Shown one piece after another: positions 9,601 to 17,494 of a stretch of DNA of 64,000 nt. Numbering within the stretch: position 1 is the first letter of the stretch; each line of letters begins with the position of its first letter. Source of the stretch: G963556115 sp963667375 (GTDB lineage: Bacteria > Planctomycetota > SZUA-567); assembly GCA_963667375.1 (NCBI GenBank), contig OY763323.1, forward strand, positions 3,038,001 to 3,102,000, in the 5' to 3' direction. A program made the position numbers and the translations under genes. The notes under the pieces were generated by a model. That model did not search any database. It was not told where the DNA came from and saw only the letters and a program-made list of their open reading frames with translations.

Positions 9601-10203
9601 CACCCCCCAGTGCAAATAAACTGTCTCCGCAATATTTGTAACCATATATACATCATAACCACCAGTAACCTCCTGCCGGCATAACGCCAGATACTCTCCG
9701 GTATCCAGATGATAATTCTTGTAAAAATTACCCTCATTCTCAGCAGCGCTTCCCAGCCAGTTTTTAAGGGCTATCTCCGGAAGAACATCGGAACGTTCAA
9801 CATATTTCAGTCCGAGATGATAATCATAACGCCCATTTTTTTCATAGCGCTCTTCATCCGGATAATACAATACAAACTCAATAGCGACCCACTTGGCCGG
9901 AGAATCAAGATGAAATTTCAGAGTTGACACCACGCCGTCAAACGTAAATGGACTGCGTACAGCAAGATCATCGAACCGTTCACTCCCTGAAGGCCATACC
10001 TGTCTGGGTGGAGCAATCCACTGGTCCACATCCTCTGCAATAAGCCCCCAATGCAAAATACACCGGCGTTCTTCCTGCATTGAAAAGACCAGTGAAATAC
10101 CATCAGCGCTGTAATCACTGGAAACTGTCAACGGGATCCGGTCCTTACCCACAGCAAACTGCTGCTGAGACTTCTTTTCATTGGTTGCTCCATGCTCATT
10201 CAT
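6700..10203 (-). CDS. Alpha-glucan, water dikinase (GWD1-type) with tandem CBM45-like starch-binding modules
   Basis: The protein has 1167 residues and is collinear with plant GWD1. Two CBM45-like modules occupy about 40-130 and 190-280 (LHWGL/LHWGV, PP, FVLYY/FLLYQ, KNGRYDYHL/KGNDLFLPL). The middle carries NYNTKPRELAHSQ (356-368), GTVGRGGDGGQG and MEEWHQKLHNNTTPDDVVIC (428-447). The phosphohistidine loop SHLSVRTRN has catalytic His783. The C-terminal ATP-binding part has GGKSNNL, YAFVIHTVNPISG, GLGETLVGNYPGRSL, FRSDSNGEDLEGFAGAGLYDS and FVVQNRPQ. GWD transfers the beta-phosphate of ATP to C6 of glucosyl units in crystalline alpha-glucan and the gamma-phosphate to water, opening the granule for degradation. 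No transit or signal peptide is seen, so it is cytoplasmic. It is the first gene of a GWD-PWD-TIM operon. GWDs are best known from plants and algae. Confidence 0.93.
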   Translation of the reverse strand: MNEHGATNEKKSQQQFAVGKDRIPLTVSSDYSADGISLVFSMQEERRCILHWGLIAEDVDQWIAPPRQVWPSGSERFDDLAVRSPFTFDGVVSTLKFHLDSPAKWVAIEFVLYYPDEERYEKNGRYDYHLGLKYVERSDVLPEIALKNWLGSAAENEGNFYKNYHLDTGEYLALCRQEVTGGYDVYMVTNIAETVYLHWGVNDRFNSGWKCPPLSLRNKISVVYDDKAVRTAFTQDKGLSSLKLSIPGSMNDGPEAISFLLYQSDDDKWIKCKGNDLFLPLFIESKSPDFVPSEYVDLLEAVVAGEAGHRSWTLMHRYNLCMDLLAHNAITEWSLMIVFVWLRYSAIRQLDWQRNYNTKPRELAHSQKELTYVFARLWKEHPEQRYWIRRIMGTVGRGGDGGQGQMIRDEILNIMHRNHIKETHGHFMEEWHQKLHNNTTPDDVVICQAYLEFLRSNGSVDRFYQVLGDSGVTRERLQSYDRPIVSDPDFRGDDKEALIRDFENYLKILQTVHGGAELSVALSRAQGRIDGALAGGISALVNYDPSRLERATGFRRELAGYIERATDDTEILDLVYLDLSLEALIRRDFESISQDDYFGLTNVLLFALEQMALAGRYSEDLGLAKKHWDRLTARTSDLSGIQALEGVTVAERLGRVVQGNASEMSGYIQPVAEYIGKSCRCDEWSVKLFAEETVRGGESFPLSKVVQVMLKHLRAQAGMGGWQIIGPGNVSGILTPVKNLHSVEAVVYGEPVILMTETVGGDEEVPEGVVGIISRYAPDLVSHLSVRTRNLGVVFGACFEDDEWHKLEELTGNSIVISSTPTGGLLFKKGHEASHKSSQTQFDVSKVKVRDFSGWAVARKDFTREILGGKSNNLNILLGNLPDWIGLPMSMAVPFGAFERALGAPENREYISVYRSLLELLDEDTDKHLSDLRSLILQLKEPVGFKAEFMAVWDTCGFADISWEEIWSAIRKVWSSKWNNRAFYSRKHLGLAHERLQMAVLVQQVIEADYAFVIHTVNPISGNPDQVFAEVVLGLGETLVGNYPGRSLGFTYDKNTEEIAVISLPGKSTGLFGGGVIFRSDSNGEDLEGFAGAGLYDSFLAREPESRILDYTDEMLLCDGSFRNDICLKIGRIGVEIERICGFAQDIEGAVHAGKYFVVQNRPQIGL

Positions 10204-10246
10204 ATTATCTACCTTTTAATGCTTAAACTTGAAATTTATCATAATA

Positions 10247-10276
10247 ATTATAACAATTCAGATTATTTTTAGCCAA
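10247..10276 (-). promoter_or_regulatory. Candidate sigma-70-type promoter of the glucan dikinase operon
   Basis: On the minus strand TTGGCT (10276-10271) and TATAAT (10252-10247) are separated by 18 nt, about 44 nt ahead of the GWD start. AAGGT lies 8-9 nt before that start. The -35 is imperfect and the region is AT-rich, so this is a plausible rather than certain promoter. Confidence 0.5.
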
Positions 10277-10339
10277 TATTATCTAAATTTTAAAATATTA
10301 CTTATTACTCATTTCAGATTATTATTATAAAATTTGAAC

Positions 10340-10379
10340 AAAAAAAATCAGCAACTGCAATTTAAAACAGTTACTGATT
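10340..10379 (-). terminator. Intrinsic terminator after the GT4 glycosyltransferase
   Basis: On the minus strand a 12-bp stem (10379-10368 with 10357-10346, one G-U pair) is followed by a run of T. It lies about 50 nt after the glycosyltransferase stop and before the GWD promoter. It separates the glycosyltransferase transcript from the dikinase operon. Confidence 0.8.
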
Positions 10380-10425
10380 ATAATTATAATAACTCACCGC
10401 AAGTATTAATTATAAGTTAATATCA

Positions 10426-11610
10426 CTAATCAGCGAAAGAATTATCCAACATGAACTGATATACGCCTTCAGTATACGAAGCAACATTATCCCAATTAAA
10501 CATCACTTCACACGCCCGTCGGCCATTAGCTCCAAGTGCCCGGCAATGCTCGTGATCAGCCAGCATAGAACCAAGACCATGTGCGATTCCACCAGGATTA
10601 GCATCAACAAGGAATCCGTTGATATTATGCCATACAAACTCACGAGGGCCACCGGCGGTAGTAGCAACGACCGGTTTACCAGCCGCCCAGGCTTCAAGGA
10701 TAACAATACCAAACGGCTCATTTCTGCTTGGAACCGCGACAATATCAACTGCACGCATGAGATCAATATACTTATTCCGTGGCAGAGCTTCCAGGAAGAC
10801 GATCGAATCATTAAGACCCAAGTCTTTGGCGATAGCAACAACCTTTTCTTTTTCAGGACCTGACCCAGAGATAATGAACTTGGTTTCAGGATATGAAGAC
10901 AGCACCATCGGTACCGCTTCAACCAGCATATCCATTCCCTTCTGCAGACTCATACGCCCAGCAGCGAGTACGGTAGGTGCCATTGGAGCAATTCCATATT
11001 CAGCCTTGATCGCCGCCGGATCAATAAACCCGTCAAAAGCATTATAATTGACGCCATTTGGAACCACATGAACTTTTTCATGCGGTACAGCATAGATCCG
11101 TTCAACCTCTTCAGCCAGAAAACCACTTACACAAATGATCTGATCGGCATGAAAACACGCTTCAGCTTCTGCGTCACGTATCTCTTTAGCAAAGCCATCA
11201 AAAAAGACATTGCCGTCACGGCCATATTCAGTAGAATGAATCGAGAAAAGACCTTTAATACCATAACGCATCATAGTAAGTTTCATTGCATGACCAGTGA
11301 GCCAGTCATGGGCATGAATAAGATCGAAATGCCCGACCATGGTTGTAATTTCCGCAAACTTGGCGGCCATAGCTTCACACATCTTTTCCATAGTCAACAG
11401 GAAGTCATCTTCAATAACTTCATGATCTATTCTATGGTAATGTACACCATCAACCATACTGTAACTATCAAGGTTTTCTTTTCTCCTGGTAATAACGTGT
11501 ATTTCATGACCACGGCGTTCAAGTCCAGCGGCCAACTCCGTAACATGTACACCAAGCCCACCCATAAATATTGAGTGTAACGATTCCCATGAGAACATTG
11601 CTATACGCAT
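10426..11610 (-). CDS. GT4-family glycosyltransferase, glycogen/starch-synthase-like
   Basis: The 394-residue protein has a GT-B fold. The N-terminal Rossmann domain contains GGLGVHVTELAAGLERRGHEIHVITRR and HAHDWLTGHAMKL. The C-terminal domain has AAGRMSLQKGMDMLVEA and the EX7E nucleotide-sugar site NEPFGIVILEAWAAGKPVVAT. The GGLGVHV glycine loop and HAHDW are typical of the short GT4 glycogen synthases and alpha-maltose-1-phosphate synthases, which build alpha-1,4-glucan from ADP- or UDP-glucose. AAGGA precedes the ATG. It stands directly upstream of the glucan dikinase operon on the same strand but has its own terminator. Making the polymer that GWD phosphorylates is an attractive inference, but GT4 members have many acceptors. 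It lacks the N-terminal pattern of BshA. Confidence 0.75.
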   Translation of the reverse strand: MRIAMFSWESLHSIFMGGLGVHVTELAAGLERRGHEIHVITRRKENLDSYSMVDGVHYHRIDHEVIEDDFLLTMEKMCEAMAAKFAEITTMVGHFDLIHAHDWLTGHAMKLTMMRYGIKGLFSIHSTEYGRDGNVFFDGFAKEIRDAEAEACFHADQIICVSGFLAEEVERIYAVPHEKVHVVPNGVNYNAFDGFIDPAAIKAEYGIAPMAPTVLAAGRMSLQKGMDMLVEAVPMVLSSYPETKFIISGSGPEKEKVVAIAKDLGLNDSIVFLEALPRNKYIDLMRAVDIVAVPSRNEPFGIVILEAWAAGKPVVATTAGGPREFVWHNINGFLVDANPGGIAHGLGSMLADHEHCRALGANGRRACEVMFNWDNVASYTEGVYQFMLDNSFAD

Positions 11611-11993
11611 AATCGAATTCCTTTTTTACACCAAAACACTCGAAAAGACACTACCGACAAATGATTATACTAAAATTTTAGAAGTGATTACGGTTTATAA
11701 AACCAGACGTAACAAATAATATTCATCACAAAACAACCCAAAAGACATTAACTTGCTCAATAACAGCCAGTTATAATCTGTAATTTTGAGTATACCGCTT
11801 TTAAGCGATTATGTATATCAAAAAATCGCTTAATCAACATAGCAACTAATAAAAAAAGTCATAAACATAACCGGTTGTTTGTAACATCATTATTATCAAT
11901 GCACTACAAAATCAACTTCGTTCAAAAAAAAAATTTTTTTTTAGCTGAATCCACTGAAAATCACCCGCTGTGCAATCTAGAGAATCAACTGGA
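11611..11993 (-). other. 383-bp intergenic region between hydF and the glycosyltransferase gene
   Basis: No coding region was found. It is AT-rich and contains a TATAAT on the minus strand about 50 nt before the glycosyltransferase start (within 11660-11670) without a clear -35. It also has a run of A followed by T (about 11926-11941) and the octamer AAGCGATT in both orientations near 11800-11835. The 5' UTR and promoter of the glycosyltransferase gene must lie here, but no confident element could be assigned. Confidence 0.4.
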
Positions 11994-13226
11994 TTATATT
12001 CCATGCATGCTCTTATAAATGTCCAAAGCAGCGGGGAATGGCTGTAATGCTCTTTCGAAAATTCCCAGACTATAAGCTATAGTGAGACCATAATTAGTAA
12101 CCGGAACCCCCTGCTCCTGACATTTCAAAATCCGATTCAGCACCTCTCGGCGATTGGTCATACAGGCACCGCAGTGAATCACCAGTTTATACTGACTGAG
12201 GTCATAATCAAAGTCATGCCCCTGCACATGCTGAAAATCCAGCTCTCCACCGACATATTGTGTAAGCCAGCGAGGGATCTTTACAGTACCGATATCATCT
12301 GCAATACTATGATGAGAACATGATTCAGCAATTAATATTTTATCCCCAGGAACCAGAGACTCAATTGCCAGTGTTCCGGCAACCTGAAGATTAAGATCAC
12401 CCTTGAAACGGGCGAATAAGATTGAAAAACTGGTCATTGGAATTTCAGGTGGCGTATCGGCGGCCACCTTCAGAAATGCCTGAGAATCAGTAACCACCAA
12501 GCGCGGAGGAGTCTTTAATCTGTCAAGAGCCGCGCGCAATTCTCTTTCCTTAACCACCATACAATAACTATCATTATCAAGTATATCCCTGATCGACATT
12601 ACCTGCGGCAGAATAAGCCGCCCTTTAGGTGCTTCCTTATCAATCGGCACCACAAAAACACAAAGCTCTCCTGCCGGCATCAGGTCACCAAGAATCGCCG
12701 GAGTCGTTACATACTCTTCAGGAGCAAGCTTGAGCAAAGCACGCCGGACATCCGTAATATTCTCACCTGATTCAGCAGAGACAGCAGCATATTCAAGTTT
12801 ATCCTGCTCAAGTTGTTGCCTAACTTCCGCTGTCAGCTGGCACCGATCAGTTTTATTAATTACAACCAGTACCGGAACACTACGCTTTTGGACCTCGGAT
12901 AAAATCTGCTTTTCATATTCACCCCAGGTATCCCCTTCGGTCACAATAACCCCGAGATCAACTCTGTCAAATACCTTTTTTGTCCTATCGTTGCGCAGCT
13001 CTCCAAGTATGCCCTCATCGTCAAGTCCGGCGGTATCAATAAACAGCACCGGTCCTAATGGCAGTAATTCGATAGGTTTTTCAACCGGATCAGTCGTAGT
13101 TCCGGCATGATCAGAAACGATAGAAACATTCTGCCTGGTAACAGCATTCAGTAAACTGGATTTACCGACATTCCGTCTACCGAAAATACCGATATGTAAT
13201 CTCATTCCTTTAGGTGTTTTCAGCAT
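11994..13226 (-). CDS. hydF: [FeFe]-hydrogenase H-cluster maturation GTPase HydF
   Basis: The 410-residue protein has an N-terminal Era-like GTPase domain with the P-loop GRRNVGKSS, a switch region with DHAGTTTDPVEK, the G3 motif DTAGLDD and NKTD (G4). A dimerisation domain follows. The C-terminal cluster-binding domain has the HydF signature: CSHH, then LVIHCGACMTNRREV. HydF is the scaffold on which HydE and HydG build the 2Fe subcluster before transfer to the hydrogenase. The start at 13226 is chosen over an in-frame 13370 because AAAGGAT lies about 6 nt upstream and the longer form would overlap the preceding gene by about 130 nt. hydE, hydG and hydA are not in this window. Its presence implies fermentative hydrogen metabolism. 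Confidence 0.93.
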   Translation of the reverse strand: MLKTPKGMRLHIGIFGRRNVGKSSLLNAVTRQNVSIVSDHAGTTTDPVEKPIELLPLGPVLFIDTAGLDDEGILGELRNDRTKKVFDRVDLGVIVTEGDTWGEYEKQILSEVQKRSVPVLVVINKTDRCQLTAEVRQQLEQDKLEYAAVSAESGENITDVRRALLKLAPEEYVTTPAILGDLMPAGELCVFVVPIDKEAPKGRLILPQVMSIRDILDNDSYCMVVKERELRAALDRLKTPPRLVVTDSQAFLKVAADTPPEIPMTSFSILFARFKGDLNLQVAGTLAIESLVPGDKILIAESCSHHSIADDIGTVKIPRWLTQYVGGELDFQHVQGHDFDYDLSQYKLVIHCGACMTNRREVLNRILKCQEQGVPVTNYGLTIAYSLGIFERALQPFPAALDIYKSMHGI

Positions 13227-13236
13227 ATTATATCCT

Positions 13237-14595
13237 TTATTTATAATTGTTCTTAGCGAATATTTTTGCGGCAATATCCATGAGATATTCTCCTGCCTGC
13301 GGCCCGGACAGTCCCATTTCACGTGTAGAATAACTGTCACGGGTCTTATAGGTATCCACTTTCGTAACATATCCCTTCCAACTGCCGTTAAAACTCGTTA
13401 TCAAAGTTTCACGCTCTTCCTGCAATTCCTTGGTCAATTCACCGGCAATGTCAGCAGGCATGCCAATTAAAACAAACTCACCAAGCTGTAAATATGAGAC
13501 ATAAGCCGGATTTTCAAAGAGCATATTTGAAATCAGTGGAAAAACACTTGTCTGCGGTCCAAATAATGACATCCGCACTTTAGGCATTGATAACGGCAGA
13601 TACATGCTGGCAAGGGTTGTCACATTACGTGACGGCGAAGCGGCAATCGCCGGTGCCAAACGCCGAGCCAGATTCATTCCCAAAGTATTCGCCCCCTGCT
13701 CATGCAGGTAGACCGATCTGGCATCACCGACCGAACCGGCAGCAAACATCACGCCGTCAGCCCCGGTAAGTTTTTCAAGTTCAGAACAGAGTACCCCGGG
13801 ATAATCACTTGAAAACCTGTGCTCATCCTTACGAATTACAGTTGCATGCGCAGCGTACGCGGTCAGAATAGCAATTACTTTCTCAGGATTACCGGCATCG
13901 ACAAAACTTACACCAGTAAAATACGGATTAACCCCATGATAACCTGTCCCAGCTGCTGATGGGTTGTCCTTATATATTCTGTCCTCAAGCCATTCACCCG
14001 CAGCAACTCTGGTATACTTCATTCTTACCGGCTTCAGATTGCGTCGCGACTCTTTGATGGCGGTAACCAGAGCCCCCTTGAGATTCTGATAATATTCGGA
14101 AGAGAATTTGCCATAAAATAATTCAAATACCGGATGGCGGTACCAGCCGCCGGCACCACTATGGGTATGAGTGGCTGTAAAAAACAGCTCTGCCCGTGAG
14201 AGACCGGTCTCACGCAAGATGTCATCAATGATATTGCCCATAAGCAGCATTACATCAGCACCGACAATTGTTACCGCAGTCTCTCCGACTTTTACAGTAA
14301 GAGCCCGTGCATATAGCGGTGTCTGTTCACCAACGCTGGCAAGAGGCGAACGATCTGAAAAGCCCATAATGGGCTGACCAACCTCGGTTTTAATTCTGTG
14401 ACGCGAAAAACCCGCAGCAAGAGTTCCCTGACCTCTGAGGAAATCTGTATGTTCCAGAGTTTCCAGAGTTTCAGCATAATAACCGGCAGCAGAATATGGC
14501 TTATCGGTAATCCATACCGGACCGACAAGAAGATAAATGAATGCCAGAATCCAGAGAAGATAAATAATATTTACCGGAGCTGCTAATTTTTTCAA
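13237..14595 (-). CDS. Neutral/alkaline ceramidase-like protein with N-terminal membrane anchor
   Basis: The 452-residue protein begins with a hydrophobic segment (about residues 9-27) that looks like an uncleaved signal anchor. The rest resembles the N-terminal domain of neutral ceramidases: AAGFSRHRIKTEVGQPIMGF, LYARALTVKVGETAVTIVGADVMLL, LFFTATHTHSGAGGWYRH, AAHATV and MFAAGSVGDARSV. His residues in these motifs bind zinc in true ceramidases, which hydrolyse the amide of ceramide. It is shorter than bacterial ceramidases (about 650 residues) and lacks their C-terminal Ig-like domain, so the substrate may differ. It stops 10 nt before hydF; co-transcription is likely but the pairing has no obvious functional logic. 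Confidence 0.68.
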   Translation of the reverse strand: MKKLAAPVNIIYLLWILAFIYLLVGPVWITDKPYSAAGYYAETLETLEHTDFLRGQGTLAAGFSRHRIKTEVGQPIMGFSDRSPLASVGEQTPLYARALTVKVGETAVTIVGADVMLLMGNIIDDILRETGLSRAELFFTATHTHSGAGGWYRHPVFELFYGKFSSEYYQNLKGALVTAIKESRRNLKPVRMKYTRVAAGEWLEDRIYKDNPSAAGTGYHGVNPYFTGVSFVDAGNPEKVIAILTAYAAHATVIRKDEHRFSSDYPGVLCSELEKLTGADGVMFAAGSVGDARSVYLHEQGANTLGMNLARRLAPAIAASPSRNVTTLASMYLPLSMPKVRMSLFGPQTSVFPLISNMLFENPAYVSYLQLGEFVLIGMPADIAGELTKELQEERETLITSFNGSWKGYVTKVDTYKTRDSYSTREMGLSGPQAGEYLMDIAAKIFAKNNYK

Positions 14596-14671
14596 ACCGT
14601 AACCTTTTTAATCATTATAAATAAATATATTATCTGAATATTATAATATATCTCAAGTAAATAATCAATCG

Positions 14672-14699
14672 TTGCAATGCAACTGTTAATCCTTATAAT
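14672..14699 (+). promoter_or_regulatory. Candidate promoter for the lptF/G-tilS-pyk-bshB1-thiSG unit
   Basis: TTGCAA (14672-14677) and TATAAT (14694-14699) are 16 nt apart, about 95 nt before the permease start. The -35 overlaps a 13-bp palindrome GTTGCAATGCAAC (14671-14683), which could bind a regulator. The region is otherwise AT-rich with other possible -10 boxes, so this is a candidate only. Confidence 0.45.
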
Positions 14700-14793
14700 T
14701 TAGATCCAATATTTAATGTACGATAATTTTCATACAACCTATGAAGTTTGATTAATAATACAAATTAATACTATTTAAGGTATATAGCATAAT

Positions 14794-15993
14794 ATGTCAG
14801 CAGAAATTTTTGCCCCACGAGTCGATAATTCAAAATTAAAGCGAATGTTCAGTCCGCTTTACTTACCGACTTACGACAAATATATTGTCCTCAATTATCT
14901 CAAATTCCTTCTCGCATGCGTAATACTGGTACTCGGACTGGTAATACTTATTGATCTGCTGGAAAATTTTGATGAATTTTATAAATATGCGAATAATAAC
15001 CATAATAATCTTACCCAGATGGTATGGATACTGATCAAGCATTATTCCGCATATGCGCCGTCACTGGTTATACAGCATATGTTTTCAGCCTTGCCGGTTG
15101 CGGCTGCAATCATAAGCATTACCAATGCCACTTTAAACCGGGAATTAACGGTACTCAGAGCTTCAGGAGTCTCACTTCAGCGCACAATAATCCCGATTCT
15201 GCTGGTCACACTGGTGATATCCACAGTTTTCGCCCTTACTAGAGACATGTATGTTCCAAGCCTCCTGCGCAAAAGCTTTGTGATGAACAATCGCCTGCGG
15301 CCGGCGGAGACAATCCCTCTCAAGATTGTCCTCAATGACGGTGAAACCATCCAGTTTATTGAGATGGGGCATTATGATGGAGAGACCGGTCAGGCATATA
15401 ATCTGCGCATCGAAGTCCGCCAGCTGAAAGACTTTCTTGAAGGAAAGAATATATTCTACTCCTACCGGGCGAAACGTGCATCTCTGCAGCCGTATATTGA
15501 TGTCGCCAACCCTGAAGATGAGCATTTCAACAAATGGACCTCCGAAGACGGCGGCTCAATCCTTGTTCAAATGAATAACAACCGCGTAATCAAGGAGTGG
15601 GAAAATTCACTGCCGACACTGGTGACGCAAGCAATGCTGGAGCGTCAGGTACTGACGGAAAAAGTTATGACCTGGGATGACCTTATGCGCCTGTACAACG
15701 ACCTAGAAGTCAGACTGGAAATAAACAATCGCCTGAGTGAACCGCTTCTATCCTTTGCCATGCTGCTGATGTCACTTTCAATAATTCTCCGGCTCACATC
15801 TTCCGGAAGAGAGGCAAGCTATATCTCAAATGCAATTATTGGCGTTGCCTGCTGTGCTGTGTTCTTTATGCTCCGTTCCATCTTCTTTTCATTAGGAGAA
15901 TCAGGTACTCTCTATCCCGTACTTGCCAATCAGGGCCCGACGCTAATATATCTGACACTCGGAACATTTCTACTGACCCATATTGAGAGCTGA
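14794..15993 (+). CDS. LptF/LptG-family permease (lipopolysaccharide export, YjgP/YjgQ)
   Basis: The 399-residue protein has the family layout: an N-terminal motif (LPTYDKYIVLNYLKFLLAC), hydrophobic helices around 25-50, 80-110 and 122-142, a central soluble periplasmic-type domain (about 150-290) and three C-terminal helices ending THIES. The conserved stretch FSALPVAAAIISITNATLNRELTVLRASGVSL matches the LptF/G coupling region. With LptB and LptC these permeases extract lipopolysaccharide from the inner membrane. F and G cannot be told apart by eye. It opens a six-gene plus-strand run. An LptE-like lipoprotein is encoded at 20.8 kb on the other strand. Confidence 0.85.
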   Translation: MSAEIFAPRVDNSKLKRMFSPLYLPTYDKYIVLNYLKFLLACVILVLGLVILIDLLENFDEFYKYANNNHNNLTQMVWILIKHYSAYAPSLVIQHMFSALPVAAAIISITNATLNRELTVLRASGVSLQRTIIPILLVTLVISTVFALTRDMYVPSLLRKSFVMNNRLRPAETIPLKIVLNDGETIQFIEMGHYDGETGQAYNLRIEVRQLKDFLEGKNIFYSYRAKRASLQPYIDVANPEDEHFNKWTSEDGGSILVQMNNNRVIKEWENSLPTLVTQAMLERQVLTEKVMTWDDLMRLYNDLEVRLEINNRLSEPLLSFAMLLMSLSIILRLTSSGREASYISNAIIGVACCAVFFMLRSIFFSLGESGTLYPVLANQGPTLIYLTLGTFLLTHIES

Positions 15994-16015
15994 TTATACC
16001 CTAATTTAAAATGTA

Positions 16016-17422
16016 ATGAAAACGCAACTAGAAAATACGGTATTCCCACTACTTCCCTGCCAGCATAAAGACTGGTTGATCGGTCTTTCCGGCGGCGTGG
16101 ATTCAGTAGTACTTTTAAAGCTCTGCGCTGAGTTTATCAGCTTACATGAATCTGATATTTCCTTATATGCTGTTCATCTCAATCACCAGACACGTGGTGA
16201 AGATTCCGATCACGATGAAATGTTATGCCATGATCTTTGTAGCCATCTTGGAATTGAACTTTTCTCAAAATCCCTGAATATCCCGCAATTTGCTACAGGA
16301 AACAAACAGAATTTTGAAGAAGCCGCTCGCGAAACCCGCCACCGCCTCTTCCTTGAAGCGGCATTGCAGTTTGAGCTGACATCCCCGGCATTACTTTTAG
16401 CCCATCACCAGAATGACAATATTGAAACTATATTAATGCGACTTCTGCGCGGCAGCAGTATGCGCGGTCTTCACGGTATCTCCTACAGCAGCATATTACC
16501 CGTATATAACCATGAGCAAAAATTATTGGTCACAATTTACCGTCCGCTACTGCATACACCCAAAAGAGATATTCTTGCCTACGCCCGGGAAAATAATCTT
16601 GTCTGGCGCGAAGATAAAAGTAATTACGATACAACCTACACTAGAAATCTGCTTAGAAATATCGTTCTACCGGCACTGCAGGTTATCGACCCTGAGATAA
16701 CCACCAAGCTGCATAAACTCGCAGAAACAGCAGCGCAAACCGAGTCATTAATCCAAGCCGGTATCAGTAACATTAAATATCAGCCATACCGTCTCAGAAC
16801 AACAATCGATGAAAAATCAGCCCGAACAGCGGAGTTCTCGGTCTTTTGCCGTCTTGTCGAAGCGTTATGCGCTAAAATTATTCCAAACTTTCTTCTTCCC
16901 GGAAACGCCTACCGGTCATTAAAGCGATTGCATACAGCAGCGGTTGCTGCAACCGACATTGCCAGAGGACTGCACATCGCTCTCTATGACGGTAATTTCT
17001 ACATATATCAGAAAGATTCCAGAACAGCCCCGATAAATTTCCAGTCATATGCGGATAATTTCCATTACGAAGATTCAAATATGCTGATCACAATTACCAA
17101 AACCAGCCTTAATGGAACCATTCCTGAACCGTATGACCCGTTTGTTGAATATATTCCGGCAACATTTACCCAGGCGCCACTGCAGCTGGCGACAGTAAAT
17201 CTCAATACAAAAATAACGCCTATCGGTATCAAAGGAAGCCAGAAGCTCAAACGCATACTGCAGAATTATCGGGTACCGCCGCATTTACGCACCCGTATTC
17301 CCGTACTCCTTTACGATAATACTCCTCTCTGGATAGCAGGTGTTATACTTTGTGAACATGCCAAACTGCACAACGCTACAGGTGAAGTATTTTGTTTGCG
17401 ATATTCAGAAAAAACGCTTTGA
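16016..17422 (+). CDS. tilS: tRNA(Ile)-lysidine synthase TilS
   Basis: The 468-residue protein has the PP-loop ATP pyrophosphatase signature SGGVDS at residues 25-30, LNHQTRGEDSDHDE, LAHHQNDNIETILMRLLRGS and REDKSNYDTTYTRNLLRN. TilS joins lysine to C2 of C34 in the CAU anticodon of tRNA-Ile2, changing its decoding from AUG to AUA. The C-terminal part (RVPPHLRTRIPVLLYDNTPLWIAGV) fits the TilS C-terminal tRNA-binding domain. It follows the permease by 22 nt. The ribosome binding site is weak, and the ATG directly follows an ATGTA. Confidence 0.95.
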   Translation: MKTQLENTVFPLLPCQHKDWLIGLSGGVDSVVLLKLCAEFISLHESDISLYAVHLNHQTRGEDSDHDEMLCHDLCSHLGIELFSKSLNIPQFATGNKQNFEEAARETRHRLFLEAALQFELTSPALLLAHHQNDNIETILMRLLRGSSMRGLHGISYSSILPVYNHEQKLLVTIYRPLLHTPKRDILAYARENNLVWREDKSNYDTTYTRNLLRNIVLPALQVIDPEITTKLHKLAETAAQTESLIQAGISNIKYQPYRLRTTIDEKSARTAEFSVFCRLVEALCAKIIPNFLLPGNAYRSLKRLHTAAVAATDIARGLHIALYDGNFYIYQKDSRTAPINFQSYADNFHYEDSNMLITITKTSLNGTIPEPYDPFVEYIPATFTQAPLQLATVNLNTKITPIGIKGSQKLKRILQNYRVPPHLRTRIPVLLYDNTPLWIAGVILCEHAKLHNATGEVFCLRYSEKTL

Positions 17423-17494
17423 CAACCACCCCCAAAAGATCTATCTTAATATAATATCATAACAATATCCGCAACCACTTAACTGGAGAAATAT

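Noticed and set aside
10426..11610. GT4 gene as bshA (partner of the BshB1-like gene)
   Set aside because: The N-terminal motif and domain pattern match glycogen-synthase-like GT4 proteins better, and the two genes are 7 kb apart on opposite strands.
11926..11941. A-tract/T-tract as an intrinsic terminator after hydF
   Set aside because: There is no GC-rich stem, only an A-run next to a T-run.
12730..13110. Plus-strand 126-codon frame opposite hydF
   Set aside because: It is a shadow frame of hydF: Ser-rich composition, no start signal and no recognisable motif.
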